Part shown: positions 19,537 to 31,080 of the stretch, piece after piece
How the letters are laid out: every line of letters starts with the position of its first letter
How positions within the stretch are numbered: the stretch's first letter is position 1
Notes under the pieces: generated by a model
What the model was told of the DNA's origin: nothing
The model's database searches: none
What the model saw: only the letters and a program-made list of their open reading frames with translations
NCBI GenBank assembly: GCA_010093685.1
Contig: MU006223.1
Coordinates: 82,908 to 146,907, forward strand
Direction of reading: 5' to 3'
DNA: 64,000 bases
From: Ophiobolus disseminans
Lineage: Eukaryota; Ascomycota; Dothideomycetes; Pleosporales; Phaeosphaeriaceae
Program-made: the position numbers and the translations under genes

Positions 19537-21573
19537 ATCCTATAGTAGAGTCGTAGCGATCGCTCTCTAGGCCTGCGCGAGATGACTTAAGTAGCATGTG
19601 TAACTAAGCAATTAGTGCATTTAGCCCTTCTTATGCTAGCAATCTCTACATTTTGCGGAGCATAAGCGAGTGCTTGCAGCGCTCGCTGTCCTAGATGCCC
19701 TAATTGTTAGTGCTAGAGAGCCTTATTGCCCCTCTTAACCTAAGGCTGCTATAATCTTCTTGTTGCGTTTACAATCATTAAGGACGATAGACAAGAGCGA
19801 ATAGGCTTGTATTTAAGAAATGTAAGGTTGTGCTAGTAGTAAAGCTTAGCTAGCACTATATTGTCGTTAATCGATCCGAGTCTTAAAGTACTATCTAAGC
19901 CTAAATACTAGACCTTTGCCTTCTTAAGCAAGTGCTCTGATACAATGTTAACGTGAAAACCCTTAACGATCTAGACGTTTTTAAGTATTAAGTCTTCTAT
20001 CTTCTCGCCTCAGACCCTATTAATCACGTTCTTAATCACTCAATTACTATAGCCTAAGATTAGCAGTGACTGAGTGCTAGCGTCGATGCTATCTTCTAGA
20101 GCAGCCTTCCTGAAAGTGCCTTCCTTTATAAAGCTTCAATTATTAACTAAATGCACTGCTCCACCGCCGTCGAGGATAGTGCTTATCGACAGTAGGTGAG
20201 CGTGTTAAATAGTGCTGTACACCCTAAATGCTAGATTATCCTTAAACTAGCTAGGATTAATTAAGGCTGCTTACAGCGAGCTAGGATAGTTAGCGGAAGC
20301 TATGCCTTTGCCTAATCCTCTAGAGAAGATTAATTAGACAGTGCTTATTAGTTTCCAACCTAAGTTAGTTATACTTTCGCGTAGCTCTGCATTTTCCTTT
20401 TTTGCTAGCCGCTTATAGATCTTAGTTCGATCTAAGTCCGTTAGCGCAAGGGGTAGCGGCCTAGCTAAGCTTAATCTAGTACACGCTGTCTTGAGCTGTT
20501 AGCAATTTAGTAGAGTCTACTTATGCGATCTACTTAGCTTGCATAGGCACTTATGTTAGTTAGTATTCAATGCAGAGTACTGCTTTCTTTAGGGGGGTGA
20601 TCTATCCCCCGCAAAAGTCGCAAACACGCTAGCAGATTTCCCTCTAGTTCCTAAGCTAGTGATCTCGTGCTCCTGTAGAGTGAGCGAGAACATGCGGGCT
20701 ACCTAATCTATAGTCATAGCTGTTCCGCCTATAGCTGCTGTTATTAGGATTATTTGTTAAAGGTTTCTTGCCTATTCTAGTGCAAACTTTGCTCTGATCA
20801 CCTTAAGGAAATCCTAAAGGACTAGATCACCCTTAACTTCTGCGAGGTGCTAAGCTCTAGCCTGTATGTACAGCATCTGCCACTGCGTAAACTACGTTTC
20901 TAGCTTAATCTGCCTGTTGCGAGCCTTTGCAAGGTGCTCGCAGTATCGCTAGCGGATTAGCATTAAGGTTGTTGAGTTAATTAGCGCAAGCTCTGCTTTT
21001 AGCTTCCTAATTAAGGCTTATAGTGTAGTCTAGTCTTCTGCAAGAAGCATAATCTAAATTAGAGCTAGCAGCTTATAGGCAACAGTCTTGTGTACCCATT
21101 CGAGCACGTTGCTGAGCTTAGCAATATTCCTCTTCTACTAATTAAGCTCTACTTTGTAGACAGCTATATCCTCTAGGTGCGTAATTATTGCTTCTGCGCG
21201 GTCTTCCTTAGCCTTGTTGTACTCTATAAGCTTCTGTTAGAGGATCTTCTTTTGCTAATCTAGCATCTCGTTTGTTTCTTTAGTAGGCTTCTCTAGGAGC
21301 GAATCAAGCTCTAGGTAATTAGGTGCCTAATCATCGATTAGGGCCTGTGTTTCCTTGTCTAGATCGACAAGATCCTAGATTCCTTTGCCTGCGCAATAGA
21401 ACTAGAGTTAGGCGTACTAGTACGGCTAGTTAGATCAGCTTTTAAGGAGCGCATTATGTGCATTAACTCTGTCGTCGTTTATCGTGCGTATGTAGATTAG
21501 AAGATAATAGAGTAGTGTGATCGTTCCAACACTCTTAGCAGTGCTAGGTACGCAGGGAGAATTAACTCTACGA

Positions 21574-21596
21574 TCCTAAAGCGCTAGGCTTATAAC
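21574..21596 (-). other. Copia D primer-binding site, likely initiator tRNA-Met anticodon half
   Basis: Directly after the LTR the minus strand reads GTTATAAGCCTAGCGCTTTA. Allowing RIP, this is close to GTTATGAGCCCAGCGC, the complement of an anticodon arm containing GGGCTCATAAC (anticodon CAU). Copia elements of flies and some fungi prime from such a half-tRNA. Copia B has the same start (GGTTATAAGCCC). Confidence 0.5.
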
Positions 21597-21769
21597 TGTT
21601 GTTGCTAAGAGACGTTAGAACTTTAATTGAAATGAGTGTATTGATCAGATAACTACTTAGGAAAGATCGGATGAAAATCTAGGTTATATACCCTACGTCG
21701 GGGCCTTGATCCCCGTGTTCCCGGCCTAGTCTCGTAATTAGCCTCGGCTTAAACCTTAATTCTCTAACA
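21597..21769 (-). repeat. Copia D 5' LTR (173 bp)
   Basis: Its 173 bp (TGTTGTTGCTAAGAGACG...CTCTAACA on the plus strand) matches the solo LTR at 32228-32400 in full length. Its orientation is taken from the minus-strand gag that begins just left of it. The flanking 5-mers ATAAC and GATAT do not match, as expected if this is one LTR of a truncated element rather than a solo LTR. Confidence 0.8.
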
Positions 21770-23373
21770 GATATCTTTATCTATAATACCTAAGGCTTGC
21801 GAGTTATCGTCGCTGATAACGATAGTGTTGCTAGACACGCCTATGCCTTCTTAGGCTCGCTTCTTATAGGGGTTCTTTGTAACGACTAGGTTAACCACTA
21901 GTTCTTCTCTAGATCTAAGTTGCTTCTTAATTCCTTCCGCAATTGTACGCATAATAGGGGTCCCTAGCATATTCCTAACCTCTTCTTATAGGTCTTCTAG
22001 AGTTCCCTAACTAAGGCGCCCTTGTTAGTTCGTGTAGATCTATTAGTTCTAGATTAATGCGTCCTAGATAGTGCAGAATCTCGAGATATAGCCGACTCCT
22101 CCGCACGGGTAGTACTCCTAAGCAGACTGCTAAGGGTTGTAGGTTCTAGCTTAAGAGTTCTGTTAGAAACTTATTTAGGCTAGTAGCCTAGTCTGCACAT
22201 AGCCCTGCACTAGTTAGGGCGCGCGAGGTTGCGCGGCTTCTTTAAGCCTTGCTAGGGCTGCCCTAACGGCTTGTTGGATATCTAGGTAGCTAAGAAGCTC
22301 TGCTTCTCTAGGTTCTTAAGGGGCTAGTGCAAGGTTTATCCCACTAAGTTTGATGCAACTAAATTTCTTAATTAAGTTATCTACTTTGTTCTGGGTAGGC
22401 TTATAGCCTAGCGGCATCTATACCCCTAGTTCTCCTCGTAGGCGGTAGTTTGTCTAGGTTAGTCGCAGAAGGATTTCTAGGTCTAGTTAGGGTGCCTAGA
22501 AGAGCTCTATCGGGATTAGCTCTAATAGCTCTATAGTGCTGGGTTTTGCTGCCTGCAAATTCCTTCTAAGTGCTAGGTTAAATGCCTTAATCTCAGATTC
22601 TCGCAATGCTATCTTGCTAAGAAAAACTTTAATCTTCCTATAATTAAAGGCGCCTAGCTAGGAAATAGAGAGGTTAAACTTGTTTAAGACTTTGTTTAGC
22701 CTTCCTCAGTTTAGTCCTCTAGCTAGAAAGAAGCCTTTTTGAGATGCTATAACCGTGCCTGCCTCTAAGCATCTGTTGAATCTAGGCCTAAAGGAGTCTA
22801 GGTAGCTTTAGAGGGATAGGTTAGTTATTAAAGAACAGGCAAGGCACTATGCTTTAAGGGAATCCTCTGTTTCCTTGCGCTAAGCTTAGTCTAAGCTTCG
22901 GAAGCGCTTGCATAGTGCCGTGCAATTCCTTACTAATCTTCTACAGCTTTTGCGCTGCTAAACTCGGTTATGCTAGACTTAATAATATCCCTTCTAATAT
23001 AATCGCAGTAGCTCAAGAGCCTCAAAATGTAGTCCTTAATAGTTTATTAGTAGAAAGCTAAGCGTTGCTTAATCTCCTTAATAAACTAGGTAACGTTCTC
23101 TCTATTAAACACGAGAGGGACGTCTGCAAATAGAGCTCTCTTATTTGTGTAAGAGCGGTGGTTATCGCGTACTATTACGTTTACACCGCTAGCAACTGCC
23201 TAGAGGATTTAGCGGAAGTTAGCATAGGTTAAGACCTCCGCTTTAGGTAGCGGAGTCTCAGCTAGCGGCGTTGCGTTTTCCTAGCCTAATAGATAATCGG
23301 GCTAAAGGTACGCTGCTAAGTTACCCGCTTCTTGCACTAGGGTAGTTATTCCCTCGCGTTAGCTTTAGGGTTA
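21770..23373 (-). pseudogene. Minus-strand retroelement gag relic, interrupted by copia B
   Basis: The minus-strand frame encodes a gag-like protein: an N-terminal part at about 23370-22900 (NVIVRDNHRSYTNKRALFAD, IKQRLAFY**TIKDYILRLL) and a knuckle-like CGGVGYISRFC near 22110. The frame continues across the copia B target at 23374-23378 into 29843 and beyond, showing that copia B inserted here. RIP stops are frequent. Between copia B and 30300 only a short N-terminal piece is recognisable. Confidence 0.6.
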
Positions 23374-23378
23374 CTAGT

Positions 23379-23507
23379 TGTTCAAAGGTACAAGTCACAT
23401 GTGTACCTCTTTGGGACTAGCGTCCGTTTAGCTCATTCCTTCTACATAGCCAGTTCCGATAGCTTACAATAACAAACAAGTTCGCATCTCACTTGTGCCT
23501 TTTATTA
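23379..23507 (+). repeat. Copia B 5' LTR (129 bp)
   Basis: TGTTCAAAGGTACAAGTCAC to TTTTATTA. The 3' LTR ends TTTTATCA, so the final CA has become TA here, a RIP-type change. Confidence 0.92.
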
Positions 23508-26500
23508 GGTTATAAGCCCTTATAAAACTCACTGACAACTAACTAGGAGTACTGCCTTTGCCGCATTCGATTAACGTGCAACGCAGCCTAGCGTTAGTGA
23601 GGCTTCCGCTCGCGAACTCACTAAAAACACTGCAACGTTATACCCTAAAATAGGCATCTACGACGCGCAAGCAGCTGTCCCAAAGCTCGACGCCTCTAGC
23701 TCGAACTTCTAGAAATAGAATGCTGCCATTACACTGTACGCGCAGATTCACGACGCGATAGAGGTTCTTACTAGCGAGAAGCCGCGCCTAGCTACTCTAT
23801 CGTACGCTGGCCTTATCGACGAGCCTAAGCCACTAGATAGGACTACGCTAGATCTAAGTAACAACGAGCATATTAAGCTTATGTCTGAACGTAAGATATT
23901 TAACAACAATCGTTAGTTAATTAACAACTACATTATTAAGTCTGCAGAGAAGCAGAAAGAGAGGCTTAAGTATTAGGGCAAGCTCGACGCCGCCCTCAAG
24001 ATGACTTTCCTTACTTTAATTCCACGCGAGGTCTACGAAGCAATCTAAGGCCTCTAAACTGCAGCAGAGTAGTACAGAGAGATCACTCGCCGCTATCGTG
24101 ACGAGGGCCTTAATAAAGCCTGTATAGCTTAGGCTGATTTCTTTAAGCTCCGCTGCGCTAATTGCCCAAACACGCTTAAGTTCACGGACAAGTTCCGCGC
24201 CTCACTTAACAGGTTGAAGGACATAAACCTTAAGCTGCCCGAGAAGGGCGTGCTATACTAGTTCATCCTCGCAATTAAGGAGTCCTACCTAGATTACGCG
24301 CGAGTCGTACGACGCGACATGCGCTTAAAGGGCAGCCTTATACTTGACTCTATAATACAGGAGATTAACGACGAAGCTCGTCGCGATAACCCTGTCAAGA
24401 CTGCATTCTTTGTCACTAAGAAACAGCAGAACGCTGCTAGCGATAACAAAGACACTGCAGGTAGAAGTCCTAACTAACGAGGGGGTGGCAACTAGCGTAG
24501 CAGAGGCCGCGGCAGAGGACACAGCGGTAGAGGACGTAGCGGAAGCAGCACCGTCTTAAACAACAACACAAACAATGCTACAAATAATAGTAAGCCTAAG
24601 CTTGCGTACTCTCTCTGCGAGCATTGCAAGCGCGAACACTAGGGTGCCGGAGCTGCCTGCTAGGTAGCTTTCCCTTATCTCGCGTCGCAGGAATAGCGAG
24701 ATCGACAAGCTATGCGCAGTAACTAGTTAACTGCCTTAATAATAGCAGCAACAACGATCAACGATTAACGCAACTACAGTGTCTCTTTCGACAGCTCTGC
24801 AACGAATAACTACTGCAGCAAGCATTTTAATTTCACCTCTACCTTAATTACTAGCAACACCGCTAAGGTCTCAGAGCAGACTATGCTGATCGATGGCCGA
24901 ACTAAGTACAAAGACCAGACGATTATTAACACAGGTGCGACAGATTACATCTGCAATACCTATAATCGCTTTATTAGCTTCGAACGTAAGAGTACCTGCT
25001 TAGCTATCAAGACTGGAGCTAGTATTGTACAAGTCAAGGCGACCAGCACTATTAAACTCTCTATCCTACAAAGCAGCGGCTTAATTAACGTTGTACAATT
25101 CTCAAAGGTGCTCTACGCGCCTGACATGTTCGTCTCTATTATCTCTCACTCTAAAATTCGCTAGAAAGGCTTATACTACTACAGCTAGGATAAGAAGATC
25201 TACTAAAAATCTAATATGCACGAGATTGGGTACACGCCTAAGATCGACGGTATCCCTAACTTGCTGCAAGCTTAGAACGAGCTCGAGGCTGCGAGAGCAC
25301 TCGCGTTCGTCTTAGCTCACTTACCTTAACCTAATTCAGCTATGATCCCAACGCGAAAGGTCTTCTTAACTAAGCTCTACGAGACATTTAGACATGCTGA
25401 TATCAACGCCTTAAAGCAGCTTGTAAAGACCACGATTGGTCTTAAGCTCTAGGGCACCTAGAACTTTTCCTATAAGGTCTGCCTTCTTAGCAATGCTCGC
25501 AAACAAATCTTACGCTATCCGCCTCAGCGAGCGACTCGCCCGTTTAAGCGAATCTATATTAATATAGTCGGTCCTATTACGCCTGTCGGCGTTAACAAAG
25601 AGCGCTAGTAGATTATCTATACTAACGACTACACACGCTATCGCTAGATCGACGTCACTACTACTAAGGACAGCTGTATAGACTCGTTGCTGCGCTTTCT
25701 GCGCATAACTAAGACACAGTATAAGGCTACAGTCGCTATTTGCTATCTAGACAATAATAAGGTCCTTGTCAACAACAAGACAAAGAAGCAACTCTTCTAG
25801 CTTAGCACAGTCTTTGAGGCTTCTACGCCCTACACCTTACACTAGAATAGAGCAGCTAAGTTAAGTAACCAAATCGAAGAAGCGCGCGTTCGTCTTATAA
25901 TAATCAGAGCTCTATATCTTCTAAAGTTAATGTGGCCGTATGCTGCACGCTACGCTACTGAACTTATCAATTACTACCTGACTACTGCCCTAGCTGACGG
26001 CAAGACGCCTCGCTAGATGCTCCTTGAGTACATAGGTACCCCAAATCCTATCCTAAATCTTTGCGCCCTGCGCAAGTTTAGCAAAGCTAGCTAGGTCTAT
26101 ATCCTAGAACAGCGTCGCGTACAGAGCGACAAGTTTTCAGCCTGCGCAACGAAGGCCTACTTTATCGGCCGCAAGGGCTCTCGAATCTATCTTTTGTAGG
26201 ACCTTAATTATTAGAAGCTCATCCGTACAAGCAGCGTTAAGTAGGCGTCTGCTCTACTTCTTAAAGTATCTCACTCTACAACCTAAGATACCGCCCTAAC
26301 AGACATTTAGATTGCTAGCTTACTAGCCTAATCTACTCTACAGACACCTCCGTTGTCACCAGATATCACCTTAATAGTCCTAGGGACTAGGGGTGAGGGC
26401 AACGAGTCTATCGTTGCACAACTTGACGAATTCCACCTACCTAAAGCTAGCTAAGGCTATAACTTTAGAGGCCTTAACAATTGCGACGATATAGACAATA

Positions 26501-28041
26501 GAGAAGCTCCTTGTCACCTTAATATCACCGCAGACGAAGATAACCGCCTTATCCTTAATACAAAGAGGCGTCGCAATCTAACTGTGAAAGCTGCTCGTCT
26601 AACAGCGGCAATTAGCCTCAAACACGTCCCTCCTACGGTGGCTCGCTGCTTTGCCAGCGCTATTAACTATTCATCTAGTGTCACTAGAGACGACCTAATC
26701 CTCTCTCCCAAACCAACCAGCGCAAAACAGGCCCGACACCACCGTTTCAACAAACAATAGCTGCTTGCAGAGGGTGAGGAGTACTAGTCGCATAACAACA
26801 ATGGCACTTAGGAGACTGTCGTAACGTTGCCTACAGGCATCTTTGCTCTACCTACAAAGTGGATATATAAATACAAACTCGACGACGCTAGCAAGCTCGT
26901 ACGCTTTAAAGCTCGGCTTGTTGTATATAGCAACCGCTAGGACACTGATTTTTGGCGCGAGACCTACGCCGCAGTTGCCCGCTCAACCACTCTCAAAGCA
27001 CTACTCGCCCTCGTCGCCGCTCTAGACCTAGAGTGCGACCAACTTAACGTCGTCACAGCCTTCCTTAACGGCCACCTCGACAAAGACGAAGACATCTATA
27101 TTCGCCTACCTAACGGTAAGCCAGCTAAGCTCCGCAAGGCCCTGTACGGCCTACGTCGCTCTCCGCGACTATAGTACGAGGAGCTAGCTCGCTACCTAGC
27201 CTCAATTGGGTATCTGCTAATTGAGGCAGACCTATGCGTATTCATCAACACTGCGACAGGCAGCATTATTCTTGCATACGTTGACAATCTCGTCCTGATT
27301 ACGCGTACGAAGAAGGAGATAGCTGCTCTTAAGACGCTCGTACTTGAAAAGTACAAGTGTCGCGACCTAGGCCCTCTCTTACACTATCTCGGTATCCGAA
27401 TCCGTCGCGATCGCGCTCAACGAGCTATTAAGCTCTCTATGGAGTCGTACATTGACAAGCTCGTACACGACTTTAAGCGCACTAACGCCCTAGCTCGCTA
27501 TTATCCTATGGATCTTAAGGCGCTTAAGCTCAAGCTTTGACTCAAGGACGATCAGGCTCCGCCCTAGCTCATACAGCGATACCAATCGCTTATCGGCAAA
27601 CTACTATACCTAGCGTCGCAAATTCGGACAGACGTGGCATTCTATGTCAACTACCTCGCTCGAGCGATGAGCAATCCAACAGAGGATCACTATAACTACG
27701 CTATGCAGATCGTCGACTACCTCTACACGTACAAGGACCTAGCCATAGCCTATAAGGCCCCTCATGACTCGTCTAACCTATCCATTGATGTCTTCTCTAA
27801 GACCTCACCTCACCAAGACCTAGGACTCCACACGTACAGCGATGCGTCGTTCGCCGACGCAGAGGACCGCAAGTCTACCTCTGGCTACCTGTTCAAGTTA
27901 GCAGGAGGCACTATCTGCCACAAATCGTGCAAACAGCGTCTCGTTACTACCTCTACAACAGAGGCAGAGTATGTTGGTCTTACGTACGCTGCGAAGGAGG
28001 CTACCTGGCTCGCCCGATTGCTAAAGCAAGTTAGCTACCTA

Positions 28042-29391
28042 CAGCCACGCGTCAAAAGTTTGTTCCACACTAGCGTCCCATGTCCAACACCAACATTCTC
28101 ATCTCAACTTCAACACGTCATAACTATGCCTACACAACGCCGAATTTTACAAGAGTTGGATCAAAATGTGCGCCGTGGTCCTAACTTAACGATTGAGCAG
28201 CGGAATCAGATTATTGGGATGTTGCGCAGTGGCGCAACAGTCAAAGAGGTGGCGCACGCATATGGCCGCACCGACCGCTGCATCCGCTCCATCCGCCTCA
28301 AGTACACCCAAACAGGCACGACAGAGGACAAGCCTCGTTCTGGGCGGCCCCCAGTACTCTCAAAGCAGCAGAAAAAGATTATCTATAGAAAGGTTCGCGC
28401 TGCTCCAAAGATGGAGTACTCACAGCTCGCCAAAGAAGCCACCTTAGTGCAGCCTGATGGGACCTCTTTGAAGCCACCCAGCCGCAGCACATTGTATAGG
28501 GTACTTAAGAGACGTGGCCTCACCAATTGCCGCTGCAAAACGCGTCCTAAGTTGACCCCAGAGCATGCCCGCAGACGCCTCGCGTTTGCTAGGGAGTACC
28601 AACACTTCAGATGGAGGACCCGCACGCTCAAATTCTCAGATGAGTGCTCTGTTCAGAAGGGTTCTGGTAGCAACACAGAGTGGTGCTTTCGTTATAACTA
28701 GGAGAAATGGAAGCCAGAGATGATTACTCCCACTAGTACTGGCCGTGCACCTCAGCAGATGGTGTGGGCTTCAATATGGCTTGATGAAAGGGGCCGCCCT
28801 CAGAGGAGCCCACTAGTCATTATAGAGCGCGATTTGACTGCAAAAAAGCGTGGCTATAGCGCTAATTCTTACATGGAGGCCTTGACCAAAGGGCTCCTCC
28901 CTCAATGGAAACGTTCACAACTGTTCATGCAGGATGGCGCTGGCATACACCGTTTGTGCGCGGTCACTGCGTTCCTTCATGATCACCATATCAACACGAT
29001 CACCTGGCCAGCTTACTCACCTGATTGCAATCCTATTGAACACCTCTGGTGGGCTCTCAAGAGACGCATGTTTAAGTACTATCCACAGTACAACAACTAG
29101 AGCCAGGCTCAGGAGGAGTGGGAGGGCTTCTGTAAGGCGTTGAAGGAGTGCTGGCGTAGCATACCTGGGAAGCTTATCAAGCGACTCATCTTGTCAATGC
29201 CTCAACGCCTCAACGCCGTACGAAAGGCGCACGGGTAGCAAACAAAATACTAAATTAATGCAACAATTTTAATCCAAAAAGTATCTAATTCTAATATATA
29301 ATGGCTGAGTTATAAGGTGTTGAAGTTTGGGGTAAGCATGTTGGTTTTGCGGCTAGCGAGCTTGGCGGAATAAACTTTTGAACTAGTACTG
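28042..29391 (+). mobile_element. Tc1/mariner transposon (1350 bp) nested in copia B, TA duplication
   Basis: TA lies on both sides (28040-28041 and 29392-29393), and removing the element plus one TA restores the copia B RNase H frame exactly. The ends are imperfect inverted repeats: the left end CAGCCACGCGTCAAAAGTTT matches the reverse complement of the right end, CAGTACTAGTTCAAAAGTTT, and similarity extends patchily over about 80 bp. One transposase gene lies inside. Confidence 0.93.
28126..29238 (+). pseudogene. Tc1/mariner transposase with two TAG codons
   Basis: The frame runs 370 codons from ATG 28126 (MPTQRRILQELDQNVRRGP) to TAG 29236. N-terminal paired-type helix-turn-helix segments (RNQIIGMLRSGATVKEVAHA, then SGRPPVLSKQQKKIIYRKV) are followed by a DDE domain: Asp in FSDECSVQ, Asp in FMQDGAGIH, and Glu in SPDCNPIEHLWW. 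Two in-frame TAG codons (28699-28701, codon 192; 29098-29100, codon 325) sit where Gln is likely, so this copy is inactive but only lightly damaged. Reading from copia B into this frame without a stop is a coincidence of phase, not a fused gene. Confidence 0.9.
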
Positions 29392-29708
29392 TAGGCCAAG
29401 ACGCCCATCCTATAAGGCTCTACGGCGACAACCAGCTATCTATTGACCTTGTCGCCTCTGAGGGCCACCACGAACGTACGAAACACGTCGATATATACTA
29501 CCACTATATTAAGGATCGCGTCAAGGACGGCCACCTAGCTCTCTAACATGTACGCACTCATGAGATAGCTGCTAACGGACTTACAAAGCCGCTTGACAAG
29601 CTGGCTCACTCCGCCTAGGTTAAACAGATTGGTCTAAACAAGCCTACTATCTCTCCTGTCACTCATAATCAGTTCATAGCTATCTAAGCATCTCTTGCTG
29701 AGGGGGTG

Positions 29709-29837
29709 TGTTCAAAGGTACAAGTCACATGTGTACCTCTTTGGGACTAGCGTCTGTTCAGCTCGTTTCTTCTACATAGCCAGTTCCGATAGCTTACAAT
29801 AACAAACAAGTTCGCATCTTACTTGTGCCTTTTATCA
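29709..29837 (+). repeat. Copia B 3' LTR (129 bp)
   Basis: TGTTCAAAGGTACAAGTCAC to TTTTATCA, followed at once by the TSD CTAGT. Only a handful of transitions separate it from the 5' LTR. Confidence 0.92.
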
Positions 29838-29842
29838 CTAGT

Positions 29843-30854
29843 TAATTAGGAAGGTTATTGCGAATTTAGATAGGAGATTTAGGAGCTGTAGTAGGCAAGT
29901 TTAGAGGAAAATAATAGCAGCTGTAAGGAAGGTATTTACAAGTACAAGAAGAAGTGCCAAAGTCTAGCTAAAGAGCTAGAAGGTGCTTGGGCGTTGTTCT
30001 TGTAATTCTAATAAGTCCTAAGTTGTAATGCAGACGTAGTTGTAGAGTTCTATTTTGTATTCGTGCTAGCGGCGTGCATGGCTTCGTGTAGCTTTAAACC
30101 TAGGCCTAATAGTTCGTTAGAGCACTAGCCGTTGTGTTATGTGGCTTGGGCGTAGAGCGCTAGATTGCTCTAACTGCCTCACCGCTATCCTAAGGGCAGC
30201 CTTGCATTAGGCTTGGCATCGCGCCTTCTAAAGGTTCGCGCGCGCTACGTGCTTCTCTTAGGCATATTGTTAGCCCTTGCGCTTATTGCTAATGTTCTAG
30301 GTCGCTATTAAGGCGTTTTTCTAGCAAATTTCAGAGATTAGAGTCCCCTTTTGTTATTCCTATGCGTGCTAAGTTATGTTGTGCGTGTTTTGTGCTTGTT
30401 GTTTTGCGATGCTGTTCTGCTCCTATATGCCTGTTTCTCCTGTGTGCCTGTATCTCCTGTGTGCCTATGTCTCCTATATACCTGTGTTTCCTATGTGCTT
30501 GTGTTCCTACTGTTCTATTAGGCCTGTATCTCGTCGCGTTATGCTACTCTCCGTATTGCCGCCCTCCTAAGGCTAAGGGTTGTGAGGTCGAGTTGCTACA
30601 TCGGTCGCTAATTGTTGTAGTAGGTTATGCTCGATGCAAAGGTTAATTAGGTGTCCCCCCAAAAACTAGCGTTCCCTTGCCCTTATACTCGCCCAACGCC
30701 CTATTAGGCTCGCGCCCTACGGTAACGCGCTCTGCTCCACCACAATATAGGATAGATAAACAATCGATTAGAAGCCCTAGACCTTTAAGCAAATAGCGCG
30801 CAGAAGATAGTAGCACTGTAGGTTCAGCTTAATCCTAACGTTTAAGCTAAGGGG
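29843..30854. other. RIP-degraded repeat DNA with a short tandem repeat
   Basis: The first few hundred bases continue the minus-strand gag relic. The rest has broken frames on both strands. A tandem array lies at about 30427-30515. A purine tract (AAGCTAAGGGGGCG, about 30844-30857) at the right end resembles the one before the copia A 3' LTR. Confidence 0.55.
30427..30515. repeat. Tandem array of about 17-18 bp units
   Basis: Four to five degenerate copies of TCTCCTGTGTGCCTGTA occur in a row. On the minus strand the array would encode a Thr/Gly/His/Arg-rich repeat. The copies differ mainly by transitions. Confidence 0.6.
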
Positions 30855-30857
30855 GCG

Positions 30858-31075
30858 TGTTAGATGTGATTAGCCTTTCAGTAGAGCGCTTAGAGACGGC
30901 AGAACTAATTATGTGCTAAATTACTGCTAGCGCAGACTTAGGATAAGGAAGATAAAGATAAGCAGAGGGGACCCCTTAAGAGAACACACAAGATACACAA
31001 TCAATACACGACTATTAATTATAATTAATACTAATCAACATTATTTATCGTCCTACGATCTAATTAACCCTCCGA
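30858..31075 (+). repeat. Possible LTR following a polypurine tract
   Basis: TGTTAGATGTGATTAGCC begins right after AAGCTAAGGGGGCG, an arrangement like the copia A 3' LTR. The right end cannot be fixed (perhaps near the GATCTAATAGATCT at about 31073-31086), and no second copy was found. Tentative. Confidence 0.3.
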
Positions 31076-31080
31076 TCTAA

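Larger units (their letters stand above)
19537..21769 (-). mobile_element. Copia D: minus-strand copia relic (5' LTR, gag, protease, pre-integrase)
   Basis: On the minus strand the order from 21769 downwards is an LTR (21769-21597), a PBS, a gag frame (about 21560-20250), a copia-type protease (LDGGGAVHLVNN near 20170, where LDSGA is usual; ILKNV*IVKGFHVNIVSEHL near 19970) and a pre-integrase HxxxxH-type motif (QLGHLGQRALQALAY near 19690). It is cut at 19537 by the chromovirus LTR, so RT and the 3' LTR are missing. RIP stops occur throughout. Confidence 0.75.
23590..29680 (+). pseudogene. Copia B gag-pol, broken by RIP and by a mariner insertion
   Basis: Gag spans about 23600-24480 (TLYPKIGIYDAQAAVPKLDA) and is followed by a Gly/Arg/Ser-rich stretch. 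The protease region is near 24880-25160 (IINTGATDYICNTYNRFIS; the usual Asp-Ser-Gly is Asn-Thr-Gly). Pre-integrase (YETFRHADINALKQLVKTT) and integrase (RATRPFKRIYINIVGPITP) lie near 25370-26130. RT spans about 26840-27640 (LPTKWIYKYKLDDASKLVRF; AFLNGHLDKDEDIYIRLPNG; ILAYVDNLVLITRTK, with YVDN where YVDD is expected). RNase H starts near 27800 (TSGYLFKLAGG, TTSTTEAEYVGL), is split at the TA of a Leu codon at 28040, and resumes at 29392 (GQDAHPIRLYGDNQLSIDL). The gag start is approximate. Confidence 0.88.
23379..29837 (+). mobile_element. Copia B: full-length Ty1/copia element with 5-bp TSD, carrying a mariner insertion
   Basis: Two 129-bp LTRs (23379-23507 and 29709-29837) are flanked by the 5-bp duplication CTAGT (23374-23378 and 29838-29842). 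A PBS-like GGTTATAAGCCC follows the 5' LTR at 23508, and a G-rich tract (GAGGGGG, about 29700-29706) precedes the 3' LTR. The internal gag-pol is in copia order and is damaged by RIP, heavily in the 5' half and lightly between about 26840 and 28040. A Tc1/mariner element sits in the RNase H region (28042-29391). Confidence 0.95.

Noticed and set aside
21597..21769. Solo LTR interpretation for the copia D LTR
   Set aside because: Its flanks do not form a TSD, and a minus-strand PBS and gag begin directly beside it, so it is better read as the 5' LTR of a truncated element.
27634..28701. A 355-codon open frame that looks like a copia RNase H fused to a transposase
   Set aside because: It crosses the TA insertion point of a mariner element at 28040-28042 by chance of phase. 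The mariner has its own ATG at 28126 and the copia frame resumes after 29393.
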